From Pandoraea commovens (GTDB lineage: Bacteria > Pseudomonadota > Gammaproteobacteria > Burkholderiales > Burkholderiaceae), in NCBI RefSeq assembly GCF_902459615.1, contig NZ_CABPSA010000003.1, forward strand, positions 1 through 64,000: DNA of 64,000 bases, read 5' to 3'. Below are positions 32,656 through 41,385 of the stretch, in pieces. Position numbers and translations under genes: made by a program. How positions within the stretch are numbered: position 1 is the first letter of the stretch; each line of letters begins with the position of its first letter. Below the pieces are notes generated by a model. It was given only the letters and a program-made list of their open reading frames with translations, had not been told where the DNA came from and did not search any database.

Positions 32656-34674
32656 GTGCTTACCTGGCCTTCCTCCCGCGACTGGATTTTCTCGATCAAG
32701 GCGTTCGTCGCCTCGATGCTGGCGCTGTACATCGCGCTCGCGCTCGGCCTGCCGCGCCCCTATTGGGCGATGGCCACCGTCTACATCGTCTCGCATCCGC
32801 TGACGGGCGCAACCCGCTCCAAGGCGCTGTACCGCGTGCTCGGCACGCTGCTGGGTGCTGCGGCGTCCATTGCGTTCGTGCCCGCGCTCGTCAACACCCC
32901 CGAATTACTGATGGCCGCCGTCGGTCTGTGGACCGGCACGCTGCTCTATATCTCGTTACTGCATCGCTCGCCTCGCAGTTACGTGTTCTTGCTGGCGTCG
33001 TACACACTGCCGCTCATCGCCCTGCCCGCCGTGAACACTCCGTCGGGCATTTTCGACATTGCCATCGCGCGCTCGGAAGAGATCATTCTCGGCATCGTCT
33101 GCGCCAGCGTCGTGGGCGCGGTGATTCTGCCTACGAGCGTGGCGAAGGTGCTGCACGACCGCTCGGCCCGCTGGCTCACCGACGCCGCGCGCTGGACCAC
33201 CGACATGCTGTCGGCCGACCCCGAAGGTAAAGCTACGCGCCACATGAGCCGTCACCGCATGGCGGCCGACATTCTGGCTCTCGACCAGTTGATCAGCCAA
33301 CTGTCGTATGACGCCGATACATCGGAGCGCGTGCGCGACGCACAGGAACTGCGCGGACGCATGACGATGATGATGCCGGTACTCTCGACCGTGGCGTCGC
33401 TGGTGCAAACGTTACGTTTGCATCCGAACGGGGCGCCCGAAGCGCTCGAAGCCAAGATGGCGGAAATCGTCGCGTGGCTACGCCGGGGTGCACCGTCACC
33501 CGCGCCCGCCCATCTGCTCAAGCCGCCACAATCGGCCGGTGAAGCGTCGGACTGGTATGGCGCGCTCGTGTCCGCGACGGAAGACCGTCTTCGCTCGCTC
33601 GTGCAGTTGTGGCAGGACTGCGCCTCGCTGCAACGCCGCTTCGGACAGCATGAAGGCGCCCCCGAATGGACGCCCGCCTTCCCGCACTGGGAACTGGGCG
33701 GTGCACGTCACTACGACCACGGCCTGCTGCTGTTCTCGACGATCTCGGCGGCACTCTGCACGTTCCTGATGGGCATGGCGTGGATCTACACGGGCTGGAA
33801 CGACGGCGCGGCTGGCGTGTCGCTCGGCGCGGTGGCCTGCTGCTTCTTCGCGGCGATGGACGAGCCCGCACCGTTCATCCGCTCGTTCTTCTGGGCGACG
33901 GCCGTGTGCGTGGTGTTCGCCGCCGTGTACGTGTTCTTCATCCTGACGAACGCCCATGACTTCGGTCTGCTCGTGGCGCTCTTTGCCGTGCCGTTCGTGC
34001 TGCTCGGCACACTGATCCCACAGCCGCGCTTCACGATGGTGGCCATGCTCGTGGCGGTGAACACGGCGACTTTCGTGGGGATTCAGGGCGGATACAACGC
34101 CGACTTCCAAAGCTTTCTAAACAACAACATCGCCGGTCTAGCCGGGGTTCTGTTCGCACTGTTGTGGACCTTGCAGACGCGCCCGTTCGGCACGCGCGTC
34201 GCCATGCGTCGACTGATTCATTCGAGCTGGCGCGACATCGCAAAGAACGCGATGGGCCGCTCGGTGAGCGAACACAACCGCCTGCGGGCACGGCTGCTCG
34301 ACCGGCTCGGCCAACTGGTGCCGCGTCTGGCGGCGAGCGAAAGCGAAACGTCGAGCGACGGTTTTACCGAAGTGCGCGTCGAACTCTCCGCGCTCGCTCT
34401 ACAACGCGAATTGCCGAATCTGAATCCATCGCAACGCAATGCGGTCGAGGCCGCGCTGTCCGACGTGGCGCGCTTCTACCAGTCGCGACTCGACGCACAG
34501 GTGAGCCAGCCCGACGCCACGCTGCGAGACAAACTGCTGGGCGCCGTGCGCTCGCTGGTGGCCCATAGCGATCAGGCCTCGCGCAGCGCGCGCGCCTCGC
34601 TCATGGACATCCACGTCGCACTCTTCCCGCCTACGTCCCCCACCTCCACAGCCTTGACCCGGAGTCCCCAATGA
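32656..34674 (+). CDS. FUSC-family aromatic acid exporter (AaeB-like)
   Basis: A 672-residue inner-membrane protein with the two-half FUSC layout: about six membrane segments near the N-terminus (residues 10-165), a long cytoplasmic region (about 170-360), a second six-segment block (about 360-520) and a C-terminal cytoplasmic domain. LPRPYWAMATVYIVSHPLTGATRSKALYRVLGTLLG is the diagnostic FUSC start. AaeB homologues export p-hydroxybenzoate-like acids with AaeA and AaeX. It starts with GTG and its end overlaps aaeX by 4 bases (ATGA). Confidence 0.9.
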   Translation: MLTWPSSRDWIFSIKAFVASMLALYIALALGLPRPYWAMATVYIVSHPLTGATRSKALYRVLGTLLGAAASIAFVPALVNTPELLMAAVGLWTGTLLYISLLHRSPRSYVFLLASYTLPLIALPAVNTPSGIFDIAIARSEEIILGIVCASVVGAVILPTSVAKVLHDRSARWLTDAARWTTDMLSADPEGKATRHMSRHRMAADILALDQLISQLSYDADTSERVRDAQELRGRMTMMMPVLSTVASLVQTLRLHPNGAPEALEAKMAEIVAWLRRGAPSPAPAHLLKPPQSAGEASDWYGALVSATEDRLRSLVQLWQDCASLQRRFGQHEGAPEWTPAFPHWELGGARHYDHGLLLFSTISAALCTFLMGMAWIYTGWNDGAAGVSLGAVACCFFAAMDEPAPFIRSFFWATAVCVVFAAVYVFFILTNAHDFGLLVALFAVPFVLLGTLIPQPRFTMVAMLVAVNTATFVGIQGGYNADFQSFLNNNIAGLAGVLFALLWTLQTRPFGTRVAMRRLIHSSWRDIAKNAMGRSVSEHNRLRARLLDRLGQLVPRLAASESETSSDGFTEVRVELSALALQRELPNLNPSQRNAVEAALSDVARFYQSRLDAQVSQPDATLRDKLLGAVRSLVAHSDQASRSARASLMDIHVALFPPTSPTSTALTRSPQ

Positions 34675-34880
34675 GCGGCGAGATCGACATCTACGGTGTA
34701 TTCGTGCCGACGCTGCTGGCCCTGATGGTCGTGGCGTTCGTGCTGACGGGGGCGCTGCGCTTCGTGCTGGCGCGCATCGGCTTTTACAAGCTCGTCTGGC
34801 ACCGCTCCTTATTCAACCTTGCTGTGTACATCATCGCGCTGGGCGGCATCGTCGCCATCGCGCACGCCTGCCAACCATGA
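34671..34880 (+). CDS. DUF1656 small membrane protein (AaeX-like)
   Basis: A 69-residue protein with two membrane segments: DIYGVFVPTLLALMVVAFVLTGALRFVLARIGFYKLVWHRSLFNLAVYII. The GVFVPT and FYKLVWHR pieces are the DUF1656/AaeX signature. It is always found between FUSC and HlyD partners, as here, with 4-base ATGA overlaps on both sides. Its exact role in the exporter is unknown. Confidence 0.93.
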   Translation: MSGEIDIYGVFVPTLLALMVVAFVLTGALRFVLARIGFYKLVWHRSLFNLAVYIIALGGIVAIAHACQP

Positions 34881-35854
34881 AACTGAAACTTCGCTCTCTC
34901 GGTCCCGTCGTTCTGACGCTCGCGGTCTCCTGCGTGGCGGTCTACGTGCTGCTGCACCTCTGGGACTACTACACGGTCGCCCCGTGGACGCGCGATGGTC
35001 GTATTCGCGCCGACATCGTGCAGGTCGCCCCCGACGTCTCCGGTCTGATTACCGACGTCGAGGTCAAAGACAACCAGCCGGTGCACCGTGGCGATCTGCT
35101 GTTCGTGATCGACCGTGATCGCTACACGCTCGCGTTGCAGCAAGCCGAGGCGACCGCCGCCGCACAGCGCGCCACGCTCGCGCAGGCACGTCGCGAGAAC
35201 GCACGTAATCATCAGTTGACGGAAGTGGTGGCCAAGGAAGTCGTCGAAGCCGGTCAGGCCAAGGTCGAATCCGGTGAAGCGGCCGTGGCGCAAGCCGACG
35301 CCGCGGTGCGCCTTGCGAAGCTCAACCTGGAACGCACCCGCGTGGTTGCGCCTGCCGATGGCTACCTGAACGACCGTCTGCCGCGCGTGGGCGACTACGT
35401 GACGACGGGCCGTCCGGTCCTCTCAATGGTCGACGCTGGCTCGCTGCACGTCGAAGGCTATTTCGAAGAAACCAAGATGCGCGGCATCCATATCGGCGAC
35501 AAGGTGGAAATTCGCCTGATGGGCGAGCGTCACGTGTTGCACGGGCATGTGCAGAGCATCGTCGCCGGTATCGAGGATCGGGACCGCACCAGCGGCGCGT
35601 CGATGCTGCCGAACATCAACCCCACCTTCAACTGGGTCCGTCTCGCGCAACGCATTCCGGTGCGTATCGCGCTCGACGACGTGCCCGCCGACATGCGTCT
35701 CGTCGCCGGTCGTACGGCCACGGTGACCGTCGTCGAAGGTCAGGACAAAGCGCAGCCGAAACACGCAGAACACGCAGCGCAGCCTGACGATGCAGCACCG
35801 ACGGCAATGGCCGCCGTCACGCGAAGCGACGCACCGGCAGGAGTGCGCAAGTGA
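34877..35854 (+). CDS. HlyD-family periplasmic adaptor (AaeA-like)
   Basis: A 325-residue membrane fusion protein. One N-terminal anchor (about 9-32) is followed by the barrel-sandwich lipoyl-like domain (VAPDVSGLITDVEVKDNQPVHRGDLLFVIDRDRY), a helical hairpin rich in Ala/Gln/Arg (about 75-150), and the second lipoyl half (RVVAPADGYLNDRLPRVGDYV) with a beta-barrel region. It bridges the FUSC pump to the outer-membrane channel. The C-terminal Ala/Pro/His-rich tail is low complexity. It overlaps the preceding and following genes by 4 bases. Confidence 0.92.
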   Translation: MKLKLRSLGPVVLTLAVSCVAVYVLLHLWDYYTVAPWTRDGRIRADIVQVAPDVSGLITDVEVKDNQPVHRGDLLFVIDRDRYTLALQQAEATAAAQRATLAQARRENARNHQLTEVVAKEVVEAGQAKVESGEAAVAQADAAVRLAKLNLERTRVVAPADGYLNDRLPRVGDYVTTGRPVLSMVDAGSLHVEGYFEETKMRGIHIGDKVEIRLMGERHVLHGHVQSIVAGIEDRDRTSGASMLPNINPTFNWVRLAQRIPVRIALDDVPADMRLVAGRTATVTVVEGQDKAQPKHAEHAAQPDDAAPTAMAAVTRSDAPAGVRK

Positions 35855-37368
35855 GCGCGACGAAGACCGCCATGAAAGTAACGCGGCCCCGTCTCCTTCT
35901 GCTGAGCGCAGTGGCAGTTGCCGCCGCGCTCGTCGCGGGATGTACGACCGTCGGGCCGGACTATCACTTGCCGGAGAACTCCTTCATGCGTTCGTCCGAG
36001 GCAAACGGCGCACTCGCGAATGTCTCGAAGCCGGGCGTGGTCTCCATCGAAGCGGTGCCGGATGACTGGTGGCAGCTGTACGACGATCCGAAGCTCGACG
36101 CACTCGTGAAAGAAGCGCTCGCCGCCAATACGAACGTGCGCGTGGCGCTGGCCAATGTGCAGCGCGCCGTTGCGCTGTATCACGAAGTGGAGTCCGAGAA
36201 TCTGCCGCAGGGCGGTGTGCAGGCCGAAGCGGCCCGCGCACAGATTTCGGGCGAAAGTCTGCTCAAGGAAGAGAAGCTGCCGGTGGTGAACATTGCCGTC
36301 GCCACGCTCGGCATCTCCTATCAGATCGACTTCTTCGGCAAGCTAGCCCGTGCGGACGAAGCCGCACTCGCCGCCGCCGAAGCGAGCCAGGCTGCGCTCG
36401 ATGTCGCTCGCGTGAGCGTGGCGGCCGAGACCGTTCGCGCGTACGTGCAAAGCTGCGCGGCCAATCACGAGTACGACATTGCCAACGAGCAACTGAAGTT
36501 GCAGGAACGCAGCGTCGCGATCACTCGCAAGCTGGTCGACGCCGGACGCGATCAGCCGACCGATCTGCTGCGCGCGCAGGCGCAAGCCGACACGTTGCGC
36601 GCCGGGCTCCCGCATTATCTGGCGCAGAACGAAGCCGCCAACGACCGGCTGGCGGTGATGCTCGGCAAGGTGCCGGGCACGCTCGACGCGAGCCTCACGC
36701 AATGCCGTCGGATTCCGCAACTCACGCAGGCGCTGCCCGTCGGCGACGGCACGGCGCTGCTTAAACGTCGCCCGGACGTGCGTCAGGCAGAGCGCGAACT
36801 GGCATCGGCCACGGCGAAGATCGGCGTAGCGACGGCGGACCTTTATCCGACGATTCGCTTCGGCGCATCGATTGGCGCGAACGGCGTGCTGGAACACTTC
36901 GGTCAGGGACGCACCGAACAATGGACCGTCGGTCCGATGATCTCGTGGTCGCTGCCGACCAACGGCGTGCGCTCGCACATCAAGGGCATGGAGGCTGGCG
37001 CGAACGCTGCGCTCGCGCACTTCGACGGTGTGGTGCTCAAGGCGATTCAGGAAACGCGGACTTCGCTCTCGGCGTACACCCGCGAATTGCAGCGCGACGA
37101 TGCGCTGCGCGACGCGCGCGACAAATCCCGTGCCGCTGCGCAACAGAACCACAAGCTCTATCAGGCGGGCCGTGCGCCGTACCTCACGAGCCTCGACGCC
37201 GAGCGCACGCACGCGAGCGCCGAAGCAGCGCTCGCTGCGTCCGAAACGCAGGTCGCCATGGATCAGGTCAATCTGTTCCTGGCGCTGGGCGGCGGATGGC
37301 AATCGAGCGTCGCAAAGGACAAGGCCGCCATGGCCGAATCTCATTCGTCCGACGCATCTACGCTTTGA
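35851..37368 (+). CDS. NodT-family outer-membrane efflux lipoprotein
   Basis: 505 residues. The signal peptide ends in the lipobox LVAGC (Cys about 31), so the protein is a lipidated TolC-type channel. NodT/OprM repeats are visible (DDWWQLYDDPKLDALVKEALAANTNVRVALANVQRA; LLKRRPDVRQAERELASATAKIGVATADLYPTI). The GTG start overlaps the adaptor stop (GTGA); an internal ATG 7 codons later is possible. It completes a FUSC-adaptor-channel tripartite exporter with its own channel rather than a shared TolC. Confidence 0.9.
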   Translation: MSATKTAMKVTRPRLLLLSAVAVAAALVAGCTTVGPDYHLPENSFMRSSEANGALANVSKPGVVSIEAVPDDWWQLYDDPKLDALVKEALAANTNVRVALANVQRAVALYHEVESENLPQGGVQAEAARAQISGESLLKEEKLPVVNIAVATLGISYQIDFFGKLARADEAALAAAEASQAALDVARVSVAAETVRAYVQSCAANHEYDIANEQLKLQERSVAITRKLVDAGRDQPTDLLRAQAQADTLRAGLPHYLAQNEAANDRLAVMLGKVPGTLDASLTQCRRIPQLTQALPVGDGTALLKRRPDVRQAERELASATAKIGVATADLYPTIRFGASIGANGVLEHFGQGRTEQWTVGPMISWSLPTNGVRSHIKGMEAGANAALAHFDGVVLKAIQETRTSLSAYTRELQRDDALRDARDKSRAAAQQNHKLYQAGRAPYLTSLDAERTHASAEAALAASETQVAMDQVNLFLALGGGWQSSVAKDKAAMAESHSSDASTL

Positions 37369-37668
37369 TCCACGCATTGAAACGAGGTCGCTGGCGCCTG
37401 TCCCACGATATGCACGATATGACCTCGGATACGCTGCCGGGCCTCCAGAAACACACAAGCCCCGTCGGGACCGAGGTCCTCTGGCGGGGCTGTGGCAAGT
37501 GACGCGCTAGGGCGTCGTGAGGAAGATTCGCGCGGCGCGGGCGGGACGCGTAATGCTCGAACGGTCGATGCGATCAAACGAATCAGGCGGGCCGTCGGCG
37601 AATCGGGTGCAACTTCAGCACTTCAGTACATCTCGGGACTGACTGTCCCTCTTCCACACATCGAGACT
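37369..37668. other. Intergenic region with hairpin after the efflux operon
   Basis: 300 bases without a gene. A two-tier hairpin lies at 37458-37491: outer arms AGCCCCG/CGGGGCT and inner GGACC/GGTCC. It has no T-tract but may end the efflux transcript. A smaller GGGAC/GTCCC stem lies at 37635-37649, just beyond the stop of the convergent DUF4148 gene. Confidence 0.45.
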
Positions 37669-37932
37669 TCAGTTGACTGCCGGGGCTTGCGGGGCAGCGC
37701 TGTGTTGCGCCGCTTCGATTTCGGCGGTGCGCTTTTGCAACTGAACCGATTGCTCGAAGGTGTACGGGAAGTTGAATTCCGTCACCGGCGACAGGCCGAG
37801 TTCGCGTGCGGCTTGCAGTTCGGCGCGCACATGTTCACGGGTCACACCGGTCGATTGATCGGCAGCGAAAGCCGAGCCAGCGGCTACGGTCAGGCTGACC
37901 AGCGCAATGGCGCTCAGCAGGTTCTTTTTCAT
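37669..37932 (-). CDS. DUF4148 domain-containing small secreted protein
   Basis: 87 residues: signal peptide MKKNLLSAIALVSLTVAAGSAFA, then the DUF4148 core (GVTREHVRAELQAARELG, PVTEFNFPYTFEQSVQLQKR) and an Ala/Gln/Pro tail. DUF4148 proteins are abundant in Burkholderiales, periplasmic and of unknown function. The ATG follows a clear aaggag ribosome-binding site. Monocistronic; the 290 bases upstream are AT-rich around 38000-38020 and should hold its promoter. Confidence 0.9.
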   Translation of the reverse strand: MKKNLLSAIALVSLTVAAGSAFAADQSTGVTREHVRAELQAARELGLSPVTEFNFPYTFEQSVQLQKRTAEIEAAQHSAAPQAPAVN

Positions 37933-38224
37933 GGAAAACTCCTTTTATCGTTCGTATGTCGTTCAAAGTGACGAAAACCGCTAACCGATCAGTTTTCGCC
38001 ATGAGTAAATTATAGTTTTCCCTAGGAATTGAACTAGCCTCAAAGCGACAACACACCGTTTCGGAAAAGGTGTGAAATCCGCTGAATTCAGGGGAGGAAT
38101 GTCTCGAAAATGGCGGGAATATGTCGCGCAATGGGCAAAGGCGACAGATGTGAAATCACAAGGCAAAGCGGCTTCGTGAACGCCCGGAATTGGCGCTCAC
38201 GAACTCGTTTGGAAATGGATAACT

Positions 38225-38992
38225 TCAGGGAGAAATCAGACCGGTGCTGATCGCGGCGGCAATCGCCTGATGCCGGTTGACCGCGCCAAGTTTGCGCTTG
38301 GCGTTATTGATGTGAAACGTGACGGTGTGCTCGGAGATCTTCAGAATCAATCCGATTTCCCAAGCAGTCTTCCCGCGCGCCGCCCACAACAGACTTTCGA
38401 TCTCGCGCGGGCTGAGCTTGCCGGTGCAACGACTGGCGACCCACTGCATGTCGAGTTGCTGAATCGCCTGATGGAAATACAGCGCCGTCAGATAGATTTC
38501 ACCGACCATGCGCGCTTCGAGTTCGGCCGACTCTTCCGGCGATTTCGCAGTCGCCGCGCTGAAGATCGCCCGCTCGCCCGCAGCGCCATAGATAGGGATC
38601 GATACGCCGCTGGCCAGACCATGCGCTCTCGCGTCGGCAAAAATCGGATGCGGCCGCTTTTGCATGAGAAACGTGCGCCAGAGAATCGGCAGTGGCGACA
38701 GATTCGCCGCCACCAGCACAGGATCGACTTCAGCATATCCCGCGCTCTGATAGCGCTCGATCCAGGCAGGCGGAAACGTCGTGAAGATGTGACGGCTCGG
38801 CATGCCCTGCGCAGAAATGATCTGATCTTCCATCTGGAATGCGGCGGCTTCTCGCTCGCGACGCGGCAACAACGGAGCATAAAACAGCGCGTCGTATTCC
38901 AGCGTTTGCGTCAGCTTCTGAAACTCGGCGTCCAGCGCCTCGACCGAGCGGGCTCCCAGCAGCCCCTCATATCGATAAAGGTTGTGATGCAT
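38225..38992 (-). CDS. LuxR-family regulator with autoinducer-binding domain (LuxR solo in this window)
   Basis: 255 residues. The N-terminal domain keeps the AHL-pocket residues of the TraR/LuxR family: Trp and Tyr in PAWIERYQSAGYAEVDP, the Asp-Pro pair, and Trp 15 residues later (SPLPILW), plus Gly in ASGVSIPIYG. The C-terminal helix-turn-helix (LSPREIESLLWAARGKTAWEIGLILKISEHTVTFHINNAKRKLG) has the invariant Glu, Leu and Gly. It should therefore bind an acyl-homoserine lactone. No luxI-type synthase is adjacent or elsewhere in the window. ATG 38992 is the first Met of a family-like N-terminus. Confidence 0.88.
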   Translation of the reverse strand: MHHNLYRYEGLLGARSVEALDAEFQKLTQTLEYDALFYAPLLPRREREAAAFQMEDQIISAQGMPSRHIFTTFPPAWIERYQSAGYAEVDPVLVAANLSPLPILWRTFLMQKRPHPIFADARAHGLASGVSIPIYGAAGERAIFSAATAKSPEESAELEARMVGEIYLTALYFHQAIQQLDMQWVASRCTGKLSPREIESLLWAARGKTAWEIGLILKISEHTVTFHINNAKRKLGAVNRHQAIAAAISTGLISP

Positions 38993-39140
38993 TGCGAGTT
39001 ACACGTTCTCAATAATTGCCGGTTTGGATGCCGTTATTCGCGCATTGTAGTCCGAGCCTTGTGTTTTGCGGGGAGTAATTTTGCCCAATAAAACAACGAC
39101 ACTTTTTCACGTGGAGTGCGAATCATTTTCTCATTGAATT

Positions 39141-40034
39141 TCACAACACGCTGCCCAGCCCTTCCAATGCCGACAGGACTTTTCGCAATCCCGGCGTGAG
39201 CGGTTTATCCTGCCTGACGACAATCGCCAACGTTCTCGTTAGTTCCGGTGTGAGTGTCGATATACGCAATCCGCGTCGATGATGAACGGCATTCACCGAC
39301 ATTTTCGGCACGATGCTGTAGCCGAGTCCTGCCGCCACCATCTCTTTGATGGCTTCGATGCTGCCCAGCGCCATGACCGGACGCATGCGCAACCCGGCTT
39401 GCAGAAACCAGTCGTCGATTAGCAGACGGGTGCTGCTGCCGGATTCGAATGCGACCATAGGCGCGGCGGCCAACGTGTGCGGTGTGACTTCGTCGCCCCA
39501 CGTGTTGTCGTTCGCCGGTGCTATGGCGACGAACTCGTCGCGCAAAACCGGCGTGACGTGCAGGCTGCGCCCCGCAGCGGGCAACGTCACGAGGCCGATA
39601 TCGAGCCGGTTTTCCGTGACGGCTGCAACAACGTCGTCGGTATTGCCCGTGCTCACCCGGATGTCCAGTTGCGGATGCCGCTTGCGCATCGCGCGCAGCA
39701 TGGGCGGCAGCAGGTGAATGCAGGCCGTCGCCCCCGTCCCGATAGCGACTTCCCCGGCCACACCCCGCGCGTGGCTCGACAACGCCTGCATCGCCTCTTC
39801 GACGGCGGCATCGATGCGGCGCGCATGTTCGAGCAACGTCAGCCCGGCCGACGTCGGCTTGAGCCGCTTACCCACCCGCTCTATGAGCCGCACGTTCAGG
39901 CGTTGCTCCAGTTGACGCACCTGAAGGCTGACGGCCGGTTGCGACAGGTCGAGACGCACCGCTGCCGCCGAGAAACTGCCAGCGTCAACGACTTCGGCGA
40001 AGGTATGCAACTGATCCAGATTCAGGCGTCGCAT
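39141..40034 (-). CDS. LysR-family transcriptional regulator
   Basis: A 297-residue LysR protein. Residues 1-60 are the winged helix (MRRLNLDQLHTFAEVVDAGSFSAAAVRLDLSQPAVSLQVRQLEQRLNVRL), followed by a periplasmic-binding-like effector domain (GEVAIGTGATACIHLLPPMLRAMRKRHPQLDIRV). ATG 40034 gives the canonical LysR N-terminus; the longer in-frame reading to 40250 runs into the divergent MFS gene. It is divergent from that MFS gene (start 40210) and probably regulates it. The ligand is unknown. Confidence 0.9.
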   Translation of the reverse strand: MRRLNLDQLHTFAEVVDAGSFSAAAVRLDLSQPAVSLQVRQLEQRLNVRLIERVGKRLKPTSAGLTLLEHARRIDAAVEEAMQALSSHARGVAGEVAIGTGATACIHLLPPMLRAMRKRHPQLDIRVSTGNTDDVVAAVTENRLDIGLVTLPAAGRSLHVTPVLRDEFVAIAPANDNTWGDEVTPHTLAAAPMVAFESGSSTRLLIDDWFLQAGLRMRPVMALGSIEAIKEMVAAGLGYSIVPKMSVNAVHHRRGLRISTLTPELTRTLAIVVRQDKPLTPGLRKVLSALEGLGSVL

Positions 40035-40209
40035 CTCAAAGTTTTCCTTATGAACCGGATAAGATGCCAAGACTTTACCAAGAGATGCGGCAGGCGCACC
40101 ATGCAGAGTGTGGCGTCGGTCCGGGCGTCCTAACGCGCCAAAGCCTCGTCGACGTTTCGCGACGACGCCTGAATCCGGCCTGAATCCGGCCTTTTGCCCC
40201 CATATCGTC

Positions 40210-41385
40210 ATGCCTCTCGTTCTCCGGCTCGGCCTCGCACAACTCATCAACTGGGGCGTGAGCTTCTATCTGCCCGGCGCCTTTGCGTGGCGCATCGCAC
40301 GCGACACCGGCTGGGCGCAGACCTGGGTCTTCGCCGGTCCGTCGCTCGCCATGCTGGTGATGGCCGCCGTGTCGCCACTTTCAGGCCGCTGGCTCGAACG
40401 CATGGGGGGACGCCGCGTGATGTGCCTCGGCACCCTGATTTACGCCGCCGGATGCGCCACACTGGCCACGAGCACCACGCTCGCGCAGTTCTACGCCGCG
40501 TGGTGCCTGCTCGGCGTGGGCATGCGTCTGTCGTTGTACGACGCCGCCTTCGCCACGCTTGCCGCCCTCTACGGGCCCACCGCTCGCCGACCGATGACGC
40601 AGATCACCCTGATCGGCGGCCTCGCCACGACCGTCTTCTGGCCGGTAGGCAACTGGCTCGGAGACACATGGGGATGGCGACCAGGGGTGCTCGTGTATGG
40701 CGCATTCGGCCTGCTGGCGTGGGCGTTGCTGCGCAGCCTGCCGCCAACGCCGCCGCGCGCAACAGCCGCCGACGCCAGCAGCAAGACACGCGCCCCGTTG
40801 CCGTGGCGGCCCGCCCTGCTCTACGGCGCGATCATGGCGCTGGTCTCGATCCTGTCGTCGGGGCTGGCGGCCCACCTGACGTCGCTGTTGAGCGTGCAAG
40901 GGCTACCGGTCGGGCTCGCCGCGCTCTGGGGGCTGGGGCAGGTGTGTGCACGAACACTGGAGTGGCTTCAGCCGCGTCAGTCGAGCGCGGTGAATCTCAA
41001 CGTGGTGGTCGGCTGCGGGCTGCCACTGTGCTTCGGGCTCGGATTGGCGGGGATGTCGTCCGTCATTGCCGCCGGGGTCTTCATCTTCTTCTATGGCGCA
41101 CTGAATGGACTGGCGACGCTGCTACGTGCCAGCCTCCCGCTCGAACTGTTCTCGCACGAAGCCTACGCGCGGGCGCTCGGCACCTTGCTCACCCCCGCGT
41201 TCGCGGTCTCGGCCGTCGCCCCCTGGGGCTACTCGGTGGCTCGCGCACACTGGGGCGACGCAGCCATCCTCTGGGTGTCGCTGGTCATCGGCCTGCTGAT
41301 CGCAGTGGCTGCGCTATCGCTGCGGCGTCTGGGGCAGACAGCGCCTGCTCCACAAATGTCCGAAGAAACTCGATCCATGTCTTGA
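40210..41385 (+). CDS. MFS transporter (12-TM)
   Basis: A 391-residue major facilitator with about 12 hydrophobic segments. The loop 2-3 motif SGRWLERMGGRRVM corresponds to MFS motif A; RLGLAQLINWGVSFYLPGAFAWRIARDTGW forms TM1. Substrate is not predictable. ATG 40210 was chosen at the start of TM1. It is divergent from a LysR gene, and its last 101 bases overlap the convergent LysR gene at 41285. Confidence 0.82.
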   Translation: MPLVLRLGLAQLINWGVSFYLPGAFAWRIARDTGWAQTWVFAGPSLAMLVMAAVSPLSGRWLERMGGRRVMCLGTLIYAAGCATLATSTTLAQFYAAWCLLGVGMRLSLYDAAFATLAALYGPTARRPMTQITLIGGLATTVFWPVGNWLGDTWGWRPGVLVYGAFGLLAWALLRSLPPTPPRATAADASSKTRAPLPWRPALLYGAIMALVSILSSGLAAHLTSLLSVQGLPVGLAALWGLGQVCARTLEWLQPRQSSAVNLNVVVGCGLPLCFGLGLAGMSSVIAAGVFIFFYGALNGLATLLRASLPLELFSHEAYARALGTLLTPAFAVSAVAPWGYSVARAHWGDAAILWVSLVIGLLIAVAALSLRRLGQTAPAPQMSEETRSMS

